DNA of 64,000 nucleotides from an uncultured Christensenella sp. (GCA_905193155.1 CAJJNQ010000009.1:1-64000), one strand, 5' to 3'; counted from the first letter of the stretch, positions 49,269 through 58,623 are shown. Notes: generated by a model from the sequence alone, not told the origin. Translations and numbers: made by a program.

Positions 49269-50869
49269 GCTTTCTTTCCTCCCAGCTTATCCATCAGGCG
49301 CGCGACCCGACGTCCGCCGGGAATCAGCGCCAGATCCTCCTTAGAGAGCGCGCGCAGCACAAAGGCCAGCACGGCGTAAACCAGCACGCCCAGGCACACC
49401 GCACCCAGCGTCAGCATCGTGTTGCCGAGCCGTCCGCCCATCAGGTGCACAAAGCCCCACACCGCCGCGCCCATGCCGCCCGCCGCCAGCGCGGGGCGCA
49501 CCAGCGCATCGACGGGCTTCAGCTTCGTTTTAGAGAGCTTGAGCACCATATATACATTGCCCAGCGCCGCAATCGCGTAGCAAACCACCGTGGCAATCGC
49601 CGCGCCCAGCACATTGATTTGCGGGATGCCGATCAATACATAGTTCAGCACGGTCTTGGCCACAATGCCGACCAGAAGGGTTTTAACGGGATAGCTGGGC
49701 TTTCCCAACCCTTGCAGCATACCGGTCGTGGTCTGCACCACCGCCAGGAACAGCACGCCGACGGACATGATCGCCAGCAGCTGACCGCCCAATTCCAGGC
49801 AGTTTTCCGGCTGCGAAGCGTAAAGCAAGCGCAGAATCTGGTGCGAAAGCAGCCCCATGCCCACCGCTGCAGCCGAGCCGATCATCAGCGCGAGCTTCAG
49901 CCCCGTGGAGATCATCCGCTGCAACCCCTGCTGATCCTTTTTCGTCAGCGCAGAGGAAACGGCGGGCACCAGCGACATCGAGAACGACAGCGTGATGACC
50001 GCAGGCATATTGACCATGGTGTTGACCATGCCCGTCAGCACGCCGTACATTTCCCGGGCATTTTTGAGCTCATAGCCGATGTGCGTCAGGCGGTTGACCA
50101 CCAGCGACGCATCCACGAGGTTGACGATGGGCATCATCGATGCGCCGATGGTCACGGGAATGGCGATGCTGAACAGCGTGCGGTAAAAGTGCGGCGCGGT
50201 CTGCGCGGGCAGCGCCTCGCCCAGCGGATGCTTTTTCCGCTCCATATAGTAGCGCGCCATCATAAAGACCAGTGCCAGCAGCTCCGCAATCGTCACGCCG
50301 AGAATCGCGCCCACAGCACCGTAAATCAGACCCTGAGGCGCCATCAGCTTGACCAGTGCAAAGCCGAAGACCACCTTGCCCAGAACCTCGATCAGCTGAG
50401 AAATCGCCGTCGGAGCCATGTTCTGCGCACCCTGGAAATAACCGCGATAAGAAGAAATCAGACAGACAAAAAAGATGGACGGCGCCAGCGCCACAAAGCC
50501 GGGCGCAGAGGCAGGGTCGCCCATCAACTGCGCAATGGGCTGCGACAGCGACGCCATGATGGCCGTGGCCGCAAGGCCGGTGCACAGCAGAATGCGCCGC
50601 GTCTTTTTTAGGATCAGTTTTGCGCCCGCGCGATCGCCCGAAACCAGGCGCTCGGACACCATCTTGGAAATCGCCGTGGGCAGCCCCGCCGAGGACAACA
50701 CCAGCAGGAAGTTATAGACCGAATAGGGCGTTCCGTAAAGACCCATGCCTTCGGACGTAATCAGGTCGGTCAGCCACACGCGGTAGAACATGCCGATCAC
50801 TTTGCCGATCAGCCCCGCCGCTGCCAGGATTGCCGCCCCGCCCACGAAGGACTTCTTGCTGTTGCTCAT
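49265..50869 (-). CDS. Polysaccharide/lipid-II flippase-like protein (SpoVB/MOP family)
   Basis: 534 aa from the ATG at 50869. About fourteen transmembrane helices; MSNSKKSFVGGAAILAAAGLIGKVIGMFYRVWL is the usual start of SpoVB/YtgP-type proteins, and EGMGLYGTPYSVYNFLLVLSSAGLPTAISK follows. Likely exports a lipid-linked cell-wall or spore-cortex precursor. The flippase-mazG-hup order is the standard Firmicutes one. Confidence 0.92.
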   Translation of the reverse strand: MSNSKKSFVGGAAILAAAGLIGKVIGMFYRVWLTDLITSEGMGLYGTPYSVYNFLLVLSSAGLPTAISKMVSERLVSGDRAGAKLILKKTRRILLCTGLAATAIMASLSQPIAQLMGDPASAPGFVALAPSIFFVCLISSYRGYFQGAQNMAPTAISQLIEVLGKVVFGFALVKLMAPQGLIYGAVGAILGVTIAELLALVFMMARYYMERKKHPLGEALPAQTAPHFYRTLFSIAIPVTIGASMMPIVNLVDASLVVNRLTHIGYELKNAREMYGVLTGMVNTMVNMPAVITLSFSMSLVPAVSSALTKKDQQGLQRMISTGLKLALMIGSAAAVGMGLLSHQILRLLYASQPENCLELGGQLLAIMSVGVLFLAVVQTTTGMLQGLGKPSYPVKTLLVGIVAKTVLNYVLIGIPQINVLGAAIATVVCYAIAALGNVYMVLKLSKTKLKPVDALVRPALAAGGMGAAVWGFVHLMGGRLGNTMLTLGAVCLGVLVYAVLAFVLRALSKEDLALIPGGRRVARLMDKLGGKKA

Positions 50870-51005
50870 GCCCTTTCGTCCCACCTTTTCTCACTGCAAA
50901 TTCTCATCTGTTTCATAACCTCTAAAGAAGATACACCCGCTCTCCGTCCTTGTCAACCAAACAGCGCCAAATTATCGCGGAAAACAGGCATTTTTCAAAG
51001 ATTGT

Positions 51006-51758
51006 TTACACAGTTTTTTCTCCGGCGTAAATCTTTTGTACCTCCCCGGACGGCGCGCCGGAATCGTCCTTGAGGATCAGCGGCGGCAGCACGGCGCAGC
51101 CGTCGCCGCCCATTTTCAGTCCTTCGCACAGCACCAACTGCGCCCTTGCGCCGGGAGCGGGATGCACGGTGCGCAGGCGCTTGAGCGGCAGCTTCTCCTG
51201 CGAAAAAAATACAGCAATCTCCGCTAGCCGGTCGGCCTGATGCACCATGAAAAACCTTCCGCCCGGCCGCAGCAGGCGCGACGCGGTGTGCACCACGGTT
51301 TCCAGGTCGGTCAAAATCTCATGCCGGGCAATCGCCAACGCGGAATTGGGATTATGCAGCACGCCGCCGCGCCTGCCGTAGGGCGGATTGCACAGCACCG
51401 CGTCGTATTTCTCCCTCCCCAACCTTTCCGGCGCATCCTTCAAATCCATTTCATGCACTGCGATTCGCTCCTGCAAACCGTTGAGCTGCACCGACCGCCG
51501 CGCCATGTCCACACAGGCGCTCTGAATCTCTACCGCGTCAAAGGTGATCTGCGTCTGCCGCGTACAGAGCAAAATGGGCAGGATGCCCGTGCCCGTGCCT
51601 AGATCCACCGCCCTTGCCCGCGAAGGGAGATTGGCAAAGTTTTGCAGCAGCACCGCGTCCGTGCCGAATCGAAACAGGCCGGGATGCTGGATGATCCGCG
51701 CGCCGCCGCATTGCAGATCGTCGATGCGTTCGCCCTCCAGAAGGGAGATATTTTCCAT
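51006..51758 (-). CDS. tRNA1(Val) (adenine-37-N6)-methyltransferase-like (TrmN6)
   Basis: 250 aa. SAM motif I AVDLGTGTGILPILL (50-64) and the N6-adenine catalytic motif NPPY (124-127). The opening ERIDDLQCGGARIIQHPGLFRFGTDAVLL is typical of the YabB/TrmN6 group. ATG at 51758 has GAGG close upstream. Confidence 0.93.
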   Translation of the reverse strand: MENISLLEGERIDDLQCGGARIIQHPGLFRFGTDAVLLQNFANLPSRARAVDLGTGTGILPILLCTRQTQITFDAVEIQSACVDMARRSVQLNGLQERIAVHEMDLKDAPERLGREKYDAVLCNPPYGRRGGVLHNPNSALAIARHEILTDLETVVHTASRLLRPGGRFFMVHQADRLAEIAVFFSQEKLPLKRLRTVHPAPGARAQLVLCEGLKMGGDGCAVLPPLILKDDSGAPSGEVQKIYAGEKTV

Positions 51759-51777
51759 ATTTTCCTCATTTCACAGC

Positions 51778-51805
51778 AAAGGGGCGCTTTTATCAGCGCC
51801 CCTTT
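51778..51805. terminator. Hairpin after the SpoIID-domain gene
   Basis: AAAGGGGCGC / GCGCCCCTTT, 8-base loop, just beyond the SpoIID stop. Probably a terminator. Confidence 0.75.
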
Positions 51806-51819
51806 CGCAGAACAGATCT

Positions 51820-54800
51820 TTACTTGAATTTCAGATAGGAGTTGAGCATATAGCCGGTCTTTCCGGAAACCTCAACCTTGCTCCAGGATGAGCCTTTATC
51901 CAGCACCGTGACCTTTGTGCCCTTAGCGAAGGTCCCTAGCTTATCGCTGGCCGTCGTGCCTTTGGCGCGGAGGTTGACCGAGGTCGTCGTCGTCGCCGTC
52001 GAAGAAGAACCGGAAGAGGAACTGCCCGACGAATCAGAGCCGGACGAGGATGAACTGTTGAGCCGGACATAGCTCTTGAGCACATAACCGTAGCCCGTGC
52101 CGTATTCGATCTTGTACCAATCGCCCTTGCTGGCCACAATATTGACCGATGCGCCGTTCTTGAGGGAGCCGAGCTTGGTGGTATTGGTGCCCGCGCCGGC
52201 GCGGACATTGACCGTGGAGCTTGCGCTTCCGAGTTTGATGGTCGCGGGGAACACCTTTGTGGTCGTATCGCTGCCCGTATTGTCATTGCCGGTATCGGTA
52301 TCCGACGAGACGCGGACGTATTTCTTCATGACATAGCCGCTGTTGCCGCCGGAGGTAATGGCGTACCAATCGCCGCTCTCCCCCGTGACCGTGACGCTCG
52401 CGCCATGCTTTAAGGAAGCAACGATGCCCGAAGAGGTGCTGGGCTGCGCGCGCAGGTTCAGCGTCGAGGAACTGGAGGAAAGCTTGATGCTCCCCTTCTG
52501 CTCCGTCGCGGTGTTGCCGGGGTTCTGCGTGGGCTGCGCGCTCTCGCTGGGCGCGGCGGTTTCCGTGCCCGCCGTGGCCACCGCGGAGGCCGCCACATAG
52601 CCAAGATCGCCGTTCGCGGTGCGCACATAGCAGTAACCGCCTTCGGTGCTGAGCACGGTCACGCGTGTATTGCGGCTCAGGTACTCATAGATGACGCTGC
52701 CGCTGGGCGAACCCATCAATGCCGTTCCGTCGATAGAGATATAGGCCTGACCCATGGGCATAGAAGGATCTGTCGTTGCCGTAGGTGCAGTTGTGCCGGT
52801 CGGAGCAGGCGTTGCGGTCGGTGTGTCCGTCGGCGCAGGGGTTTCTACGCTGCCTGTAACCTTGACATAGCTGCCGGAGACATAGCCATAGCCGTTATCG
52901 TAGATGATCTTGTAAAAACCGTTGTTCTGCGCGACGATTTCCACCGTGTTGCCCAGTTTAAGCGAACCCAGCTTGGTCGCGGAAGTCGAGGGACCGGAGC
53001 GGACGTTGACGCTGCTGCCGGTGATCACGCCCGTGGCCACCACATCGCCTGCGGGCGCGTTGGTCGCCGTCGGCGCCGCGGTTGCCGTGGCCGTCGCCGT
53101 GGGCTCTGACGTCGTGCCGTTGTCCAGCACGCGCAGGTAGGCCGCCGAAGCGTAGCCCGTCACACCGGAGGGCGTGCGCACCTTGAGCCAATCCCCCTCG
53201 TCTGCCAGCAGATCCACCACCATGCCGTTGGCCATCGTAGTCAACACCGCCGCAGAAGAAGAGGGGCTTTTTCTCAGCTTCAGCGTAGAGGACGCAGTCG
53301 AAAGCGTCACGCGCGCCTGACCGATGGCGGTTTCATTGTTGTTGCCGCCGTTGTCGGGCGTGGGGGTGGGCTGTACTTCCGATCCGTCGTAATCGGTCAG
53401 CGTCACATAGGACGCGCTGATATAGCCCATGGAGCCGTTAAAGCTCACGCACAACCAATCACCGAGGTTAGCGTAAACGTCCACCGTCGTGCCGCGGCTA
53501 AGCGTGCCCAGCTTAGCAGAGGAAGAGCTCGCATCAGAGCGCACTCTCAGCGTCGAGGACGTCACCGTCGCCTGTGCGATGGGCTTGGTGGCGATGGGCG
53601 TATAACGGGTCAGCTCCTCGCGCTTGAAGTCAATTGTGGGCAGGGACACGCCGTCGAAGTAGAAGTTGATGATGCTCTTGTAGGATTCGCCTTCCTTGGC
53701 CATCTGCTGCGCGCCGCGCTGGGACATGCCCACGCCGTGACCGTATCTGGCCAGTGTCAGGTAATAATAGCTTCCGCTGGTTTCGAGCTTAAACAGACGC
53801 AGGTCGGAATCCGCGCTGAAGAGGACGTATTTCAGCTCGTTGTGCAGCGAGATGGAGATATCCACCGACTGCGAAGTGCCCGTTCCGCTGTTGCCGGTCC
53901 AGGTATCGTCGTAAACGTTGCTGCCGTCTCCGCCTCCGCCCCAGATGCTGCCGTCGCTGACCAGCACGGTCATGTTCATGGTCTGGTAGTTGCGGCTGAC
54001 GCCCACACTGCGGCGATCGGTCTCCACCGGGTTGGAAAGCGACACCGACTGAATGGATTCAATGGTGGGATAATAGCCGAGCTGGTTATAAACCTTTTCC
54101 TGAATCAGGGTATAGAACCCGGTATCCAGCGAATTGGGGTCAGAGGTAAAGGTATATGTGACCGAACGCGACGAGGAATTGCGCAAGTCGTAGGGGTCGT
54201 CCCGCATCACATAGCAGCCCAGGGATGAAGATTTGCTCCAGGCATTGCCGGGCAGTTCGATCTGACCGCCGTTGGACGCACCGAAATAGGCGTTGACCAC
54301 CGATCCGCTGTACTTGAGCAGCATCCCCGCCGTTTCGTTCACTGCCCTCATAATGACATTGTTGGACGCGTTATACCCCTTGTAGACCTGATCGCCGGAG
54401 GTATCGTTGATTTCATAGTTCGGCTCTCTGCCCGTCATGCGGTTGTAGACGTAAGAGCGGGCGATGATGGCCTGCGCCTTGAGGGTTTCCAGCGGGAAGG
54501 TGTTGGACAGCTCTCCCGCCAGCACGCCATAAAGGTAGTCCTCGATATACACCTTGTTAATCAGCCGCAGCGAACCGCCGCTGATATCAAAATTCATATC
54601 GCCGCGATAGGAACGAGTGCCGTACTTGTTGTTGTACAGGCTGATGGTGCCGATGGATCCATCGTCGTTCTTGTGCTGCTTGATCGTGAACTTGCTGCCG
54701 ACGTCCACCGGGGCATCGATGCCGGTGCCGGAGATCATCAGCGTGCCGCCGACGACCTCGATGGAATAGGTTCCCCGCGTAGAGAGTACGACGTCCGGCG

Positions 54801-54984
54801 CGGTGGGAATGGAATACGACCCGTTGAGCGTGATGCTGACCGACTGGATGCTTCCGTAATAATCCATGGATTTCAGCCAGACGCGCACCATTCCGTCAGT
54901 TGCGGCCTGCGCCGTGGGCATCCCCACAAGAAGCGCCGCGCACAGCAGCGTGATGCTGCAAAGCAGGGCAATGATCCGTTTCAT
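51820..54984 (-). CDS. Secreted SpoIID/LytB-domain protein with seven SH3b repeats
   Basis: 1054 aa from the ATG at 54984 (GAGGAGG 11 bases upstream), far longer than SpoIID (about 340). Signal peptide MKRIIALLCSITLLCAALL...AQA; SpoIID domain (about 120-450) with LYGVLAGELSNTFPLETLKAQAIIARSY and GHGVGMSQRGAQQMA. Seven SH3b-type repeats follow, each ending in Gly-Tyr plus a short helix (e.g. GYISASYV, GYASAAYL, GYVSGSYV, GYVMKKYV, GYVLKSYV, GYMLNSYL), joined by Thr/Ser/Pro-rich linkers. SpoIID is a lytic transglycosylase on peptidoglycan; the SH3b array should anchor it to the wall. Confidence 0.9.
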   Translation of the reverse strand: MKRIIALLCSITLLCAALLVGMPTAQAATDGMVRVWLKSMDYYGSIQSVSITLNGSYSIPTAPDVVLSTRGTYSIEVVGGTLMISGTGIDAPVDVGSKFTIKQHKNDDGSIGTISLYNNKYGTRSYRGDMNFDISGGSLRLINKVYIEDYLYGVLAGELSNTFPLETLKAQAIIARSYVYNRMTGREPNYEINDTSGDQVYKGYNASNNVIMRAVNETAGMLLKYSGSVVNAYFGASNGGQIELPGNAWSKSSSLGCYVMRDDPYDLRNSSSRSVTYTFTSDPNSLDTGFYTLIQEKVYNQLGYYPTIESIQSVSLSNPVETDRRSVGVSRNYQTMNMTVLVSDGSIWGGGGDGSNVYDDTWTGNSGTGTSQSVDISISLHNELKYVLFSADSDLRLFKLETSGSYYYLTLARYGHGVGMSQRGAQQMAKEGESYKSIINFYFDGVSLPTIDFKREELTRYTPIATKPIAQATVTSSTLRVRSDASSSSAKLGTLSRGTTVDVYANLGDWLCVSFNGSMGYISASYVTLTDYDGSEVQPTPTPDNGGNNNETAIGQARVTLSTASSTLKLRKSPSSSAAVLTTMANGMVVDLLADEGDWLKVRTPSGVTGYASAAYLRVLDNGTTSEPTATATATAAPTATNAPAGDVVATGVITGSSVNVRSGPSTSATKLGSLKLGNTVEIVAQNNGFYKIIYDNGYGYVSGSYVKVTGSVETPAPTDTPTATPAPTGTTAPTATTDPSMPMGQAYISIDGTALMGSPSGSVIYEYLSRNTRVTVLSTEGGYCYVRTANGDLGYVAASAVATAGTETAAPSESAQPTQNPGNTATEQKGSIKLSSSSSTLNLRAQPSTSSGIVASLKHGASVTVTGESGDWYAITSGGNSGYVMKKYVRVSSDTDTGNDNTGSDTTTKVFPATIKLGSASSTVNVRAGAGTNTTKLGSLKNGASVNIVASKGDWYKIEYGTGYGYVLKSYVRLNSSSSSGSDSSGSSSSGSSSTATTTTSVNLRAKGTTASDKLGTFAKGTKVTVLDKGSSWSKVEVSGKTGYMLNSYLKFK

Positions 54985-55143
54985 CTTCTTGAATTCCTCC
55001 TCGTATACACCGACGCCCGAGTTCGGGTTTTGTCTCTTTGAAACGCTGGCGAAAGTGAAAAATGATGGCTCCGCACTGCCTGCGCGCCTCATGGAAAAAG
55101 TTCCCGATTGGGCGCGAAATACCGCGGATTTCTGCATAGAAAA

Positions 55144-55173
55144 GTATAGCATCACAGGCCGCCGCGCGTCAAA
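55144..55173 (-). promoter_or_regulatory. Promoter for the SpoIID-domain gene
   Basis: Reverse strand: -35 TTGACG (55168-55173), 18-bp spacer, -10 TATACT (55144-55149). The leader to the ATG is about 150 bases with no structure I recognise. A vegetative promoter, rather than a sporulation one, is suggested. Confidence 0.68.
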
Positions 55174-55241
55174 CCTTGGCCCCGCATATAAACAAATCGT
55201 TTACATCTTATTTGCCGGAAAACACAATCATTCCCAATTCG

Positions 55242-55280
55242 CAGAAAAAACAAAGCTCCTGCCGGAAAACCGGCAGGAGC
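55242..55280 (-). terminator. Intrinsic terminator after the ferredoxin gene
   Basis: Reverse strand GCTCCTGCCGG / CCGGCAGGAGC, 4-base loop, then TTTGTTTTTTC. Confidence 0.93.
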
Positions 55281-55307
55281 TTCATCTCTCCTGATTTCAG
55301 TCGGAAA

Positions 55308-55478
55308 TTACTCCTCGGAAGGAGCGCCGACGGGGCAGGTGCTGGCGCAAGCGCCGCAGCTGATGCAGGTATCCGCATCAATGACGAACTTGCCGTCGCC
55401 CTCAGAAATCGCGCCAACAGGACATTCGGCCGCGCAAGCGCCGCAGCTGATGCAATCATCGGAAATCTTGAATGCCAT
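55308..55478 (-). CDS. 2[4Fe-4S] ferredoxin
   Basis: 56-aa reverse-strand gene. MAFKISDDCISCGACAAEC and TCISCGACASTCPVGA give two complete clusters: Cys9, 12, 15, 19 with Pro20, and Cys38, 41, 44, 48 with Pro49. A classic clostridial ferredoxin, the likely electron carrier for the hydrogenases. GGAGG precedes the ATG at 55478; own promoter and terminator. Confidence 0.97.
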   Translation of the reverse strand: MAFKISDDCISCGACAAECPVGAISEGDGKFVIDADTCISCGACASTCPVGAPSEE

Positions 55479-55531
55479 GGGTGATTCACCTCCATATGCT
55501 GATTTCAGAGGTCACCCTCTGCTTTAAGCAT

Positions 55532-55560
55532 ATTGTAGCATTCCATGCGGTCGGTTGCAA
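55532..55560 (-). promoter_or_regulatory. Promoter for the ferredoxin gene
   Basis: Reverse strand: -35 TTGCAA (55555-55560), 17-bp spacer, -10 TACAAT (55532-55537). Confidence 0.7.
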
Positions 55561-55604
55561 GCAAAAAATCTGTTTCCATGTGATGGATGAAATCTTTTAC
55601 AGCA

Positions 55605-56930
55605 TCAATCCTCACCCTTGGACGGAGCCGCCGTTTCGGGCACAGGGCGCTGCTCCTTGGGCAAGGTGCGCACGCCGCCGTTTTCCGTGCGTTGGCGCGG
55701 CGGACGGCTGCGGCGGTTGTTGTTGCCGCCGTTGGGGCTGCCGCCCTGGCGGTTCTGTCCCTCGCCCTGCGGGCGTTCGCCGTCGCGACGGTTATTGCCG
55801 CCGTTATGATTCCCATTGCGTTGGGGACGCGGCGGGCGGCTGCCCTGCGGTCTGCCCTCTCCGCTCTGACCGTCCTGCGCGCCGCTGCGGGGCGCTTCCC
55901 CGTCCCTGCGTGGCAGACGGTTGCCGCCGTTGCGGCTGCGGGGCGGGCGCGGGCGCTGCGGACGATCGCCGATGCGTTCTCCCTGTGCAGGCGCGGCGGG
56001 CTTCTCTTCCTGCACAGAATCCACGGCTGCTTCCCCGCTCTGCACGCTTTCCTGCTCTGCTGCGGCGGGCTTTTCCGTCTCTGCGGGTGCGGGCACAGAC
56101 TGCGGCTGAGAACCGTCCTTGGGCGCCAGCTGCACCTGATCGAATTCGTATTCGTGAACCTCCATCGCGCCGTCCTTGCCGGGCATACGAACCTTGATCT
56201 TTTCTCGGATCACGGCCACTTCGGACACAATGCCGCGGCCGTCGGGCGTGATGACCTCCTTGCCCACGCGCGGCACGCTGTGGTACACCTCATCGTAGGT
56301 ATCCTGCTCATACTTCAGGCAGCACATGAGTCTGCCGCACAGGCCGGAGATCTTGGTGGGATTGAGCAGCAGGTTCTGCTCCTTGGCCATTTTGATGGAC
56401 ACCGGCTGGAAATCCCCCAGGAAAGTGCGGCAGCAGATGGGCCGGCCGCAGGAACCGAGTCCGCCGATCATCTTGGCCTCGTCGCGCACGCCGATCTGCC
56501 GAAGCTCGATGCGGGTCTTGAAAATCGAAGCCAAATCCTTGACCAGTTCGCGGAAATCGATGCGGCCGTTGGCGGTAAAATAGAAAATGATCTTGCTGAC
56601 ATCAAAGGTATATTCCACATCCACCAGCTTCATTTCCAGCTGATGATGGGCAATGCGCGCCTGACCGATGGCAAAAGCCTCGGCCTCCTTGCGGGTGTTG
56701 AGCGCAATCTTTTTCAAATCTTCTTCTGTGGCGGCGCGAATGACGGTTTTGAGCGGCTGAACGACCTCGTCGTCCTCCACCTCCTTGACCTCGGTGACCA
56801 CGTCGCCGCACTCCATGCCGCGCGCAGTCTCCACAATCGCTTTATCGCCAATATGCAATTCCAGCCCGTTGGGATCGAAATAATACATCTTTCCCGCGCG
56901 CTTGAATGAGACGCCGATAACGGTAGTCAT
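55605..56930 (-). CDS. ricT: PSP1-domain protein RicT (YaaT) with a long Arg/Gly/Asn-rich tail
   Basis: 441 aa. The PSP1 domain (1-270) matches RicT/YaaT: VIGVSFKRAGKMYYFDPNGL, DLKKIALNTRKEAE and the Fe-S cysteines Cys161, Cys166, Cys167, Cys198, Cys203, Cys204 in GSCGRPICCRTF and GLCGRLMCCLKYE. In B. subtilis RicT is part of a complex with RicA/RicF that tunes RNase Y. An extra disordered C-terminus (about 275-441) is rich in Arg, Gly, Asn, Gln and Pro (RPQRPRPPRSRNGG, NGGNNNRRSRPPRQR), unlike B. subtilis RicT. It follows holB by 6 bases. Confidence 0.93.
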   Translation of the reverse strand: MTTVIGVSFKRAGKMYYFDPNGLELHIGDKAIVETARGMECGDVVTEVKEVEDDEVVQPLKTVIRAATEEDLKKIALNTRKEAEAFAIGQARIAHHQLEMKLVDVEYTFDVSKIIFYFTANGRIDFRELVKDLASIFKTRIELRQIGVRDEAKMIGGLGSCGRPICCRTFLGDFQPVSIKMAKEQNLLLNPTKISGLCGRLMCCLKYEQDTYDEVYHSVPRVGKEVITPDGRGIVSEVAVIREKIKVRMPGKDGAMEVHEYEFDQVQLAPKDGSQPQSVPAPAETEKPAAAEQESVQSGEAAVDSVQEEKPAAPAQGERIGDRPQRPRPPRSRNGGNRLPRRDGEAPRSGAQDGQSGEGRPQGSRPPRPQRNGNHNGGNNRRDGERPQGEGQNRQGGSPNGGNNNRRSRPPRQRTENGGVRTLPKEQRPVPETAAPSKGED

Positions 56931-56936
56931 AGTTTT

Positions 56937-57914
56937 TTAGTCCTCCACGATTTTTAGAAGCAACGGCGTCCAGGCGGAACGCCACTGCACGTGCGCGCCG
57001 AGACGTTTGCGCACGCGCACCGCTTCCTCCATGATACAGGCAATCCGGTCAATTGTAAAGTGTCCGGCCATCTCTTCCAGCGCTTCCTGAATCTGCCCGT
57101 CAAACGGCGCAAGGCCGCTCTGCACGCGCATCACGTCGCGCAGCACGGTTTCCAGCGCGTCCAGAAACGCCTGGCAATCCTCCGGCTTGCGCTTTTCGTT
57201 CCATGCGGAAGCCGCGCGCGGCACGTCATCCTTCCGCCGCAGCGTCTGCATGAGCTTCACCGCTTCATCCCGCCAGGCAAAATAAGGATCGTCCTCCCTG
57301 CACAGCGCGATGGCGCGCCCCATCACGCCCTGCGAAAGCCTTGCCGCGTAACGCGCGCGGCCTTCGGACATTCCCCTGCCGATCAGTTCCGAAGCAATGA
57401 CCTCTTCGGAAAGCCTTGGCATGAATACCGGGCGGCAGCGGGAGCGAATCGTCGCCAGCAGTCCTTCCGGATGCGCTGTCAGCAGAAAAAAGGCTGTGCG
57501 GCCATCCGGCTCCTCCAGCGTTTTGAGCAGCGCGTTCTGCGCCGCCTCGTTCATTTTTTCCGCGTCGTGGATGATCACCGTGCGCCAGCCGCCCTCATAA
57601 GGCTTTTCGGTCAGCCGGTCGATCAGATCGCGCACCATTTTAACCGAGATGACGGAAGAATCGCTTGCCACCTCGATGTGGTCGGGATGCACGCCCATCA
57701 GCATTCTCCGGCATGGGCCGCATTCCAGGCAGGGCTTTTCGCCCTCGCCCGTGCAGTGCAGCGCCATGCTCATGGTCTGCGCCAGCGTTTTTTTGCCGCA
57801 GCCCTCGTCTCCATGGATCAAAAAGGCATGGACAACCGAGCCTGCCTGAAAGGAGCGGGAAAGCTCCCCAAGCACACCCGGTTGTCCATGAATCTGCGAA
57901 AATTTCAGCGCCAT
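56937..57914 (-). CDS. holB: DNA polymerase III subunit delta-prime
   Basis: 325 aa AAA+ clamp-loader subunit. Walker-A-like HGDEGCGKKTLAQ (34-46), the zinc module Cys62/Cys65/Cys68 in PCLECGPCRRM, LLKTLEEP and the sensor TIRSRCRP region. No clear ribosome site; the start lies 3 bases after the darA stop, suggesting translational coupling. Confidence 0.94.
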   Translation of the reverse strand: MALKFSQIHGQPGVLGELSRSFQAGSVVHAFLIHGDEGCGKKTLAQTMSMALHCTGEGEKPCLECGPCRRMLMGVHPDHIEVASDSSVISVKMVRDLIDRLTEKPYEGGWRTVIIHDAEKMNEAAQNALLKTLEEPDGRTAFFLLTAHPEGLLATIRSRCRPVFMPRLSEEVIASELIGRGMSEGRARYAARLSQGVMGRAIALCREDDPYFAWRDEAVKLMQTLRRKDDVPRAASAWNEKRKPEDCQAFLDALETVLRDVMRVQSGLAPFDGQIQEALEEMAGHFTIDRIACIMEEAVRVRKRLGAHVQWRSAWTPLLLKIVED

Positions 57915-57917
57915 ATC

Positions 57918-58247
57918 TTAGAGCTTGATGAACTGCTCCACGTTGAGCACAAACACCGTTGCGCCGCCGACCATGACCTCGATGGGATACGGCACATAAA
58001 CGCCGGTGGTGCCGGCAACCGGGGAGGGCGAAGTTGCAATCTGCTTGCGGCTCTTGCAGACCTTTTCGATGACGTCCATTGCGCCCTGGAACTTCTCCTC
58101 GTCCACACCGAGCAGAAGGGTGGTGTTGCCCGCGCGCAGGAAACCGCCGGTGGTGGCCAGCTTGGTCACGCTGTAACCTTCGTTCATCAGGTTGCTGACC
58201 AGACGGGCCGCGTCCTCATCCTGGACGATCGCGATAATCAGCTTCAT
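57918..58247 (-). CDS. darA: Cyclic-di-AMP receptor protein DarA (PstA)
   Basis: 109 aa from the ATG at 58247, exactly DarA length (GAGGGGG upstream). PII-like fold: MKLIIAIVQDEDAARLVSNLMNEGYSVTKLATTGGFLRAGNTTLL and C-terminal GGATVFVLNVEQFIKL. Reads potassium/osmotic or wall stress through c-di-AMP in Firmicutes. Heads the darA-holB-ricT operon, the usual order. Confidence 0.96.
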   Translation of the reverse strand: MKLIIAIVQDEDAARLVSNLMNEGYSVTKLATTGGFLRAGNTTLLLGVDEEKFQGAMDVIEKVCKSRKQIATSPSPVAGTTGVYVPYPIEVMVGGATVFVLNVEQFIKL

Positions 58248-58289
58248 AATCATACCCCCTCAAGATGGTTTCATCATTTTCATAAGATA

Positions 58290-58318
58290 ATTATACAACA
58301 TGAGAGGGATAATTGCAA
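58290..58318 (-). promoter_or_regulatory. Promoter for darA-holB-ricT
   Basis: Reverse strand: -35 TTGCAA (58313-58318), 17-bp spacer, -10 TATAAT (58290-58295). Confidence 0.78.
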
Positions 58319-58364
58319 ATGGTTTCGGCTCTCAATGTAAATTTTTTATTACGTCCAAAGTTCT

Positions 58365-58610
58365 TCATCGCCTTCTTCGGACAGAGCGAATCGGCACGGT
58401 GAATTCCAACAGGCTCCGCCCTGCGCCCCGGTCGCGGGAAACCGTGATGTGAGCCTGATCGCGCTCCATTTCCAGATAGTCCGACAGCGCCGCCAGCACA
58501 TCCAGCTGCATCAGCGCAAGGTCGCGGGCGCTGACCGCCGTGCGGTCCTCTCGCAACACGTTGCCCAGCCGGGCGCGCGCCACATCCCGCGTTCTTTCTC
58601 TCCCCAGCAT
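58365..58610 (-). CDS. minE: Cell division topological specificity factor MinE
   Basis: 81 aa. MinE motifs ARLGNVLREDRTAVSARDLALMQLDVLAALSDYLEME and a C-terminal beta-strand with HITVSRDRGAGRSLLEFTVPI. Activates MinD ATPase to make the Min system oscillate. Starts 13 bases after minD on the same strand. Confidence 0.93.
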   Translation of the reverse strand: MLGRERTRDVARARLGNVLREDRTAVSARDLALMQLDVLAALSDYLEMERDQAHITVSRDRGAGRSLLEFTVPIRSVRRRR

Positions 58611-58623
58611 AACTTCTCCCTCC

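Noticed and set aside
51820..53600. Repeated sequence in the SpoIID gene as a CRISPR or tandem DNA repeat
   Set aside because: The periodicity (about 200 bp) is that of diverged SH3b protein repeats; there are no identical short repeats or spacers. No CRISPR array was seen anywhere in the window.
55605..55960. Low-complexity GC-rich repeats as a non-coding repeat region
   Set aside because: The reading frame is continuous with the PSP1 domain of RicT and ends in a normal stop.
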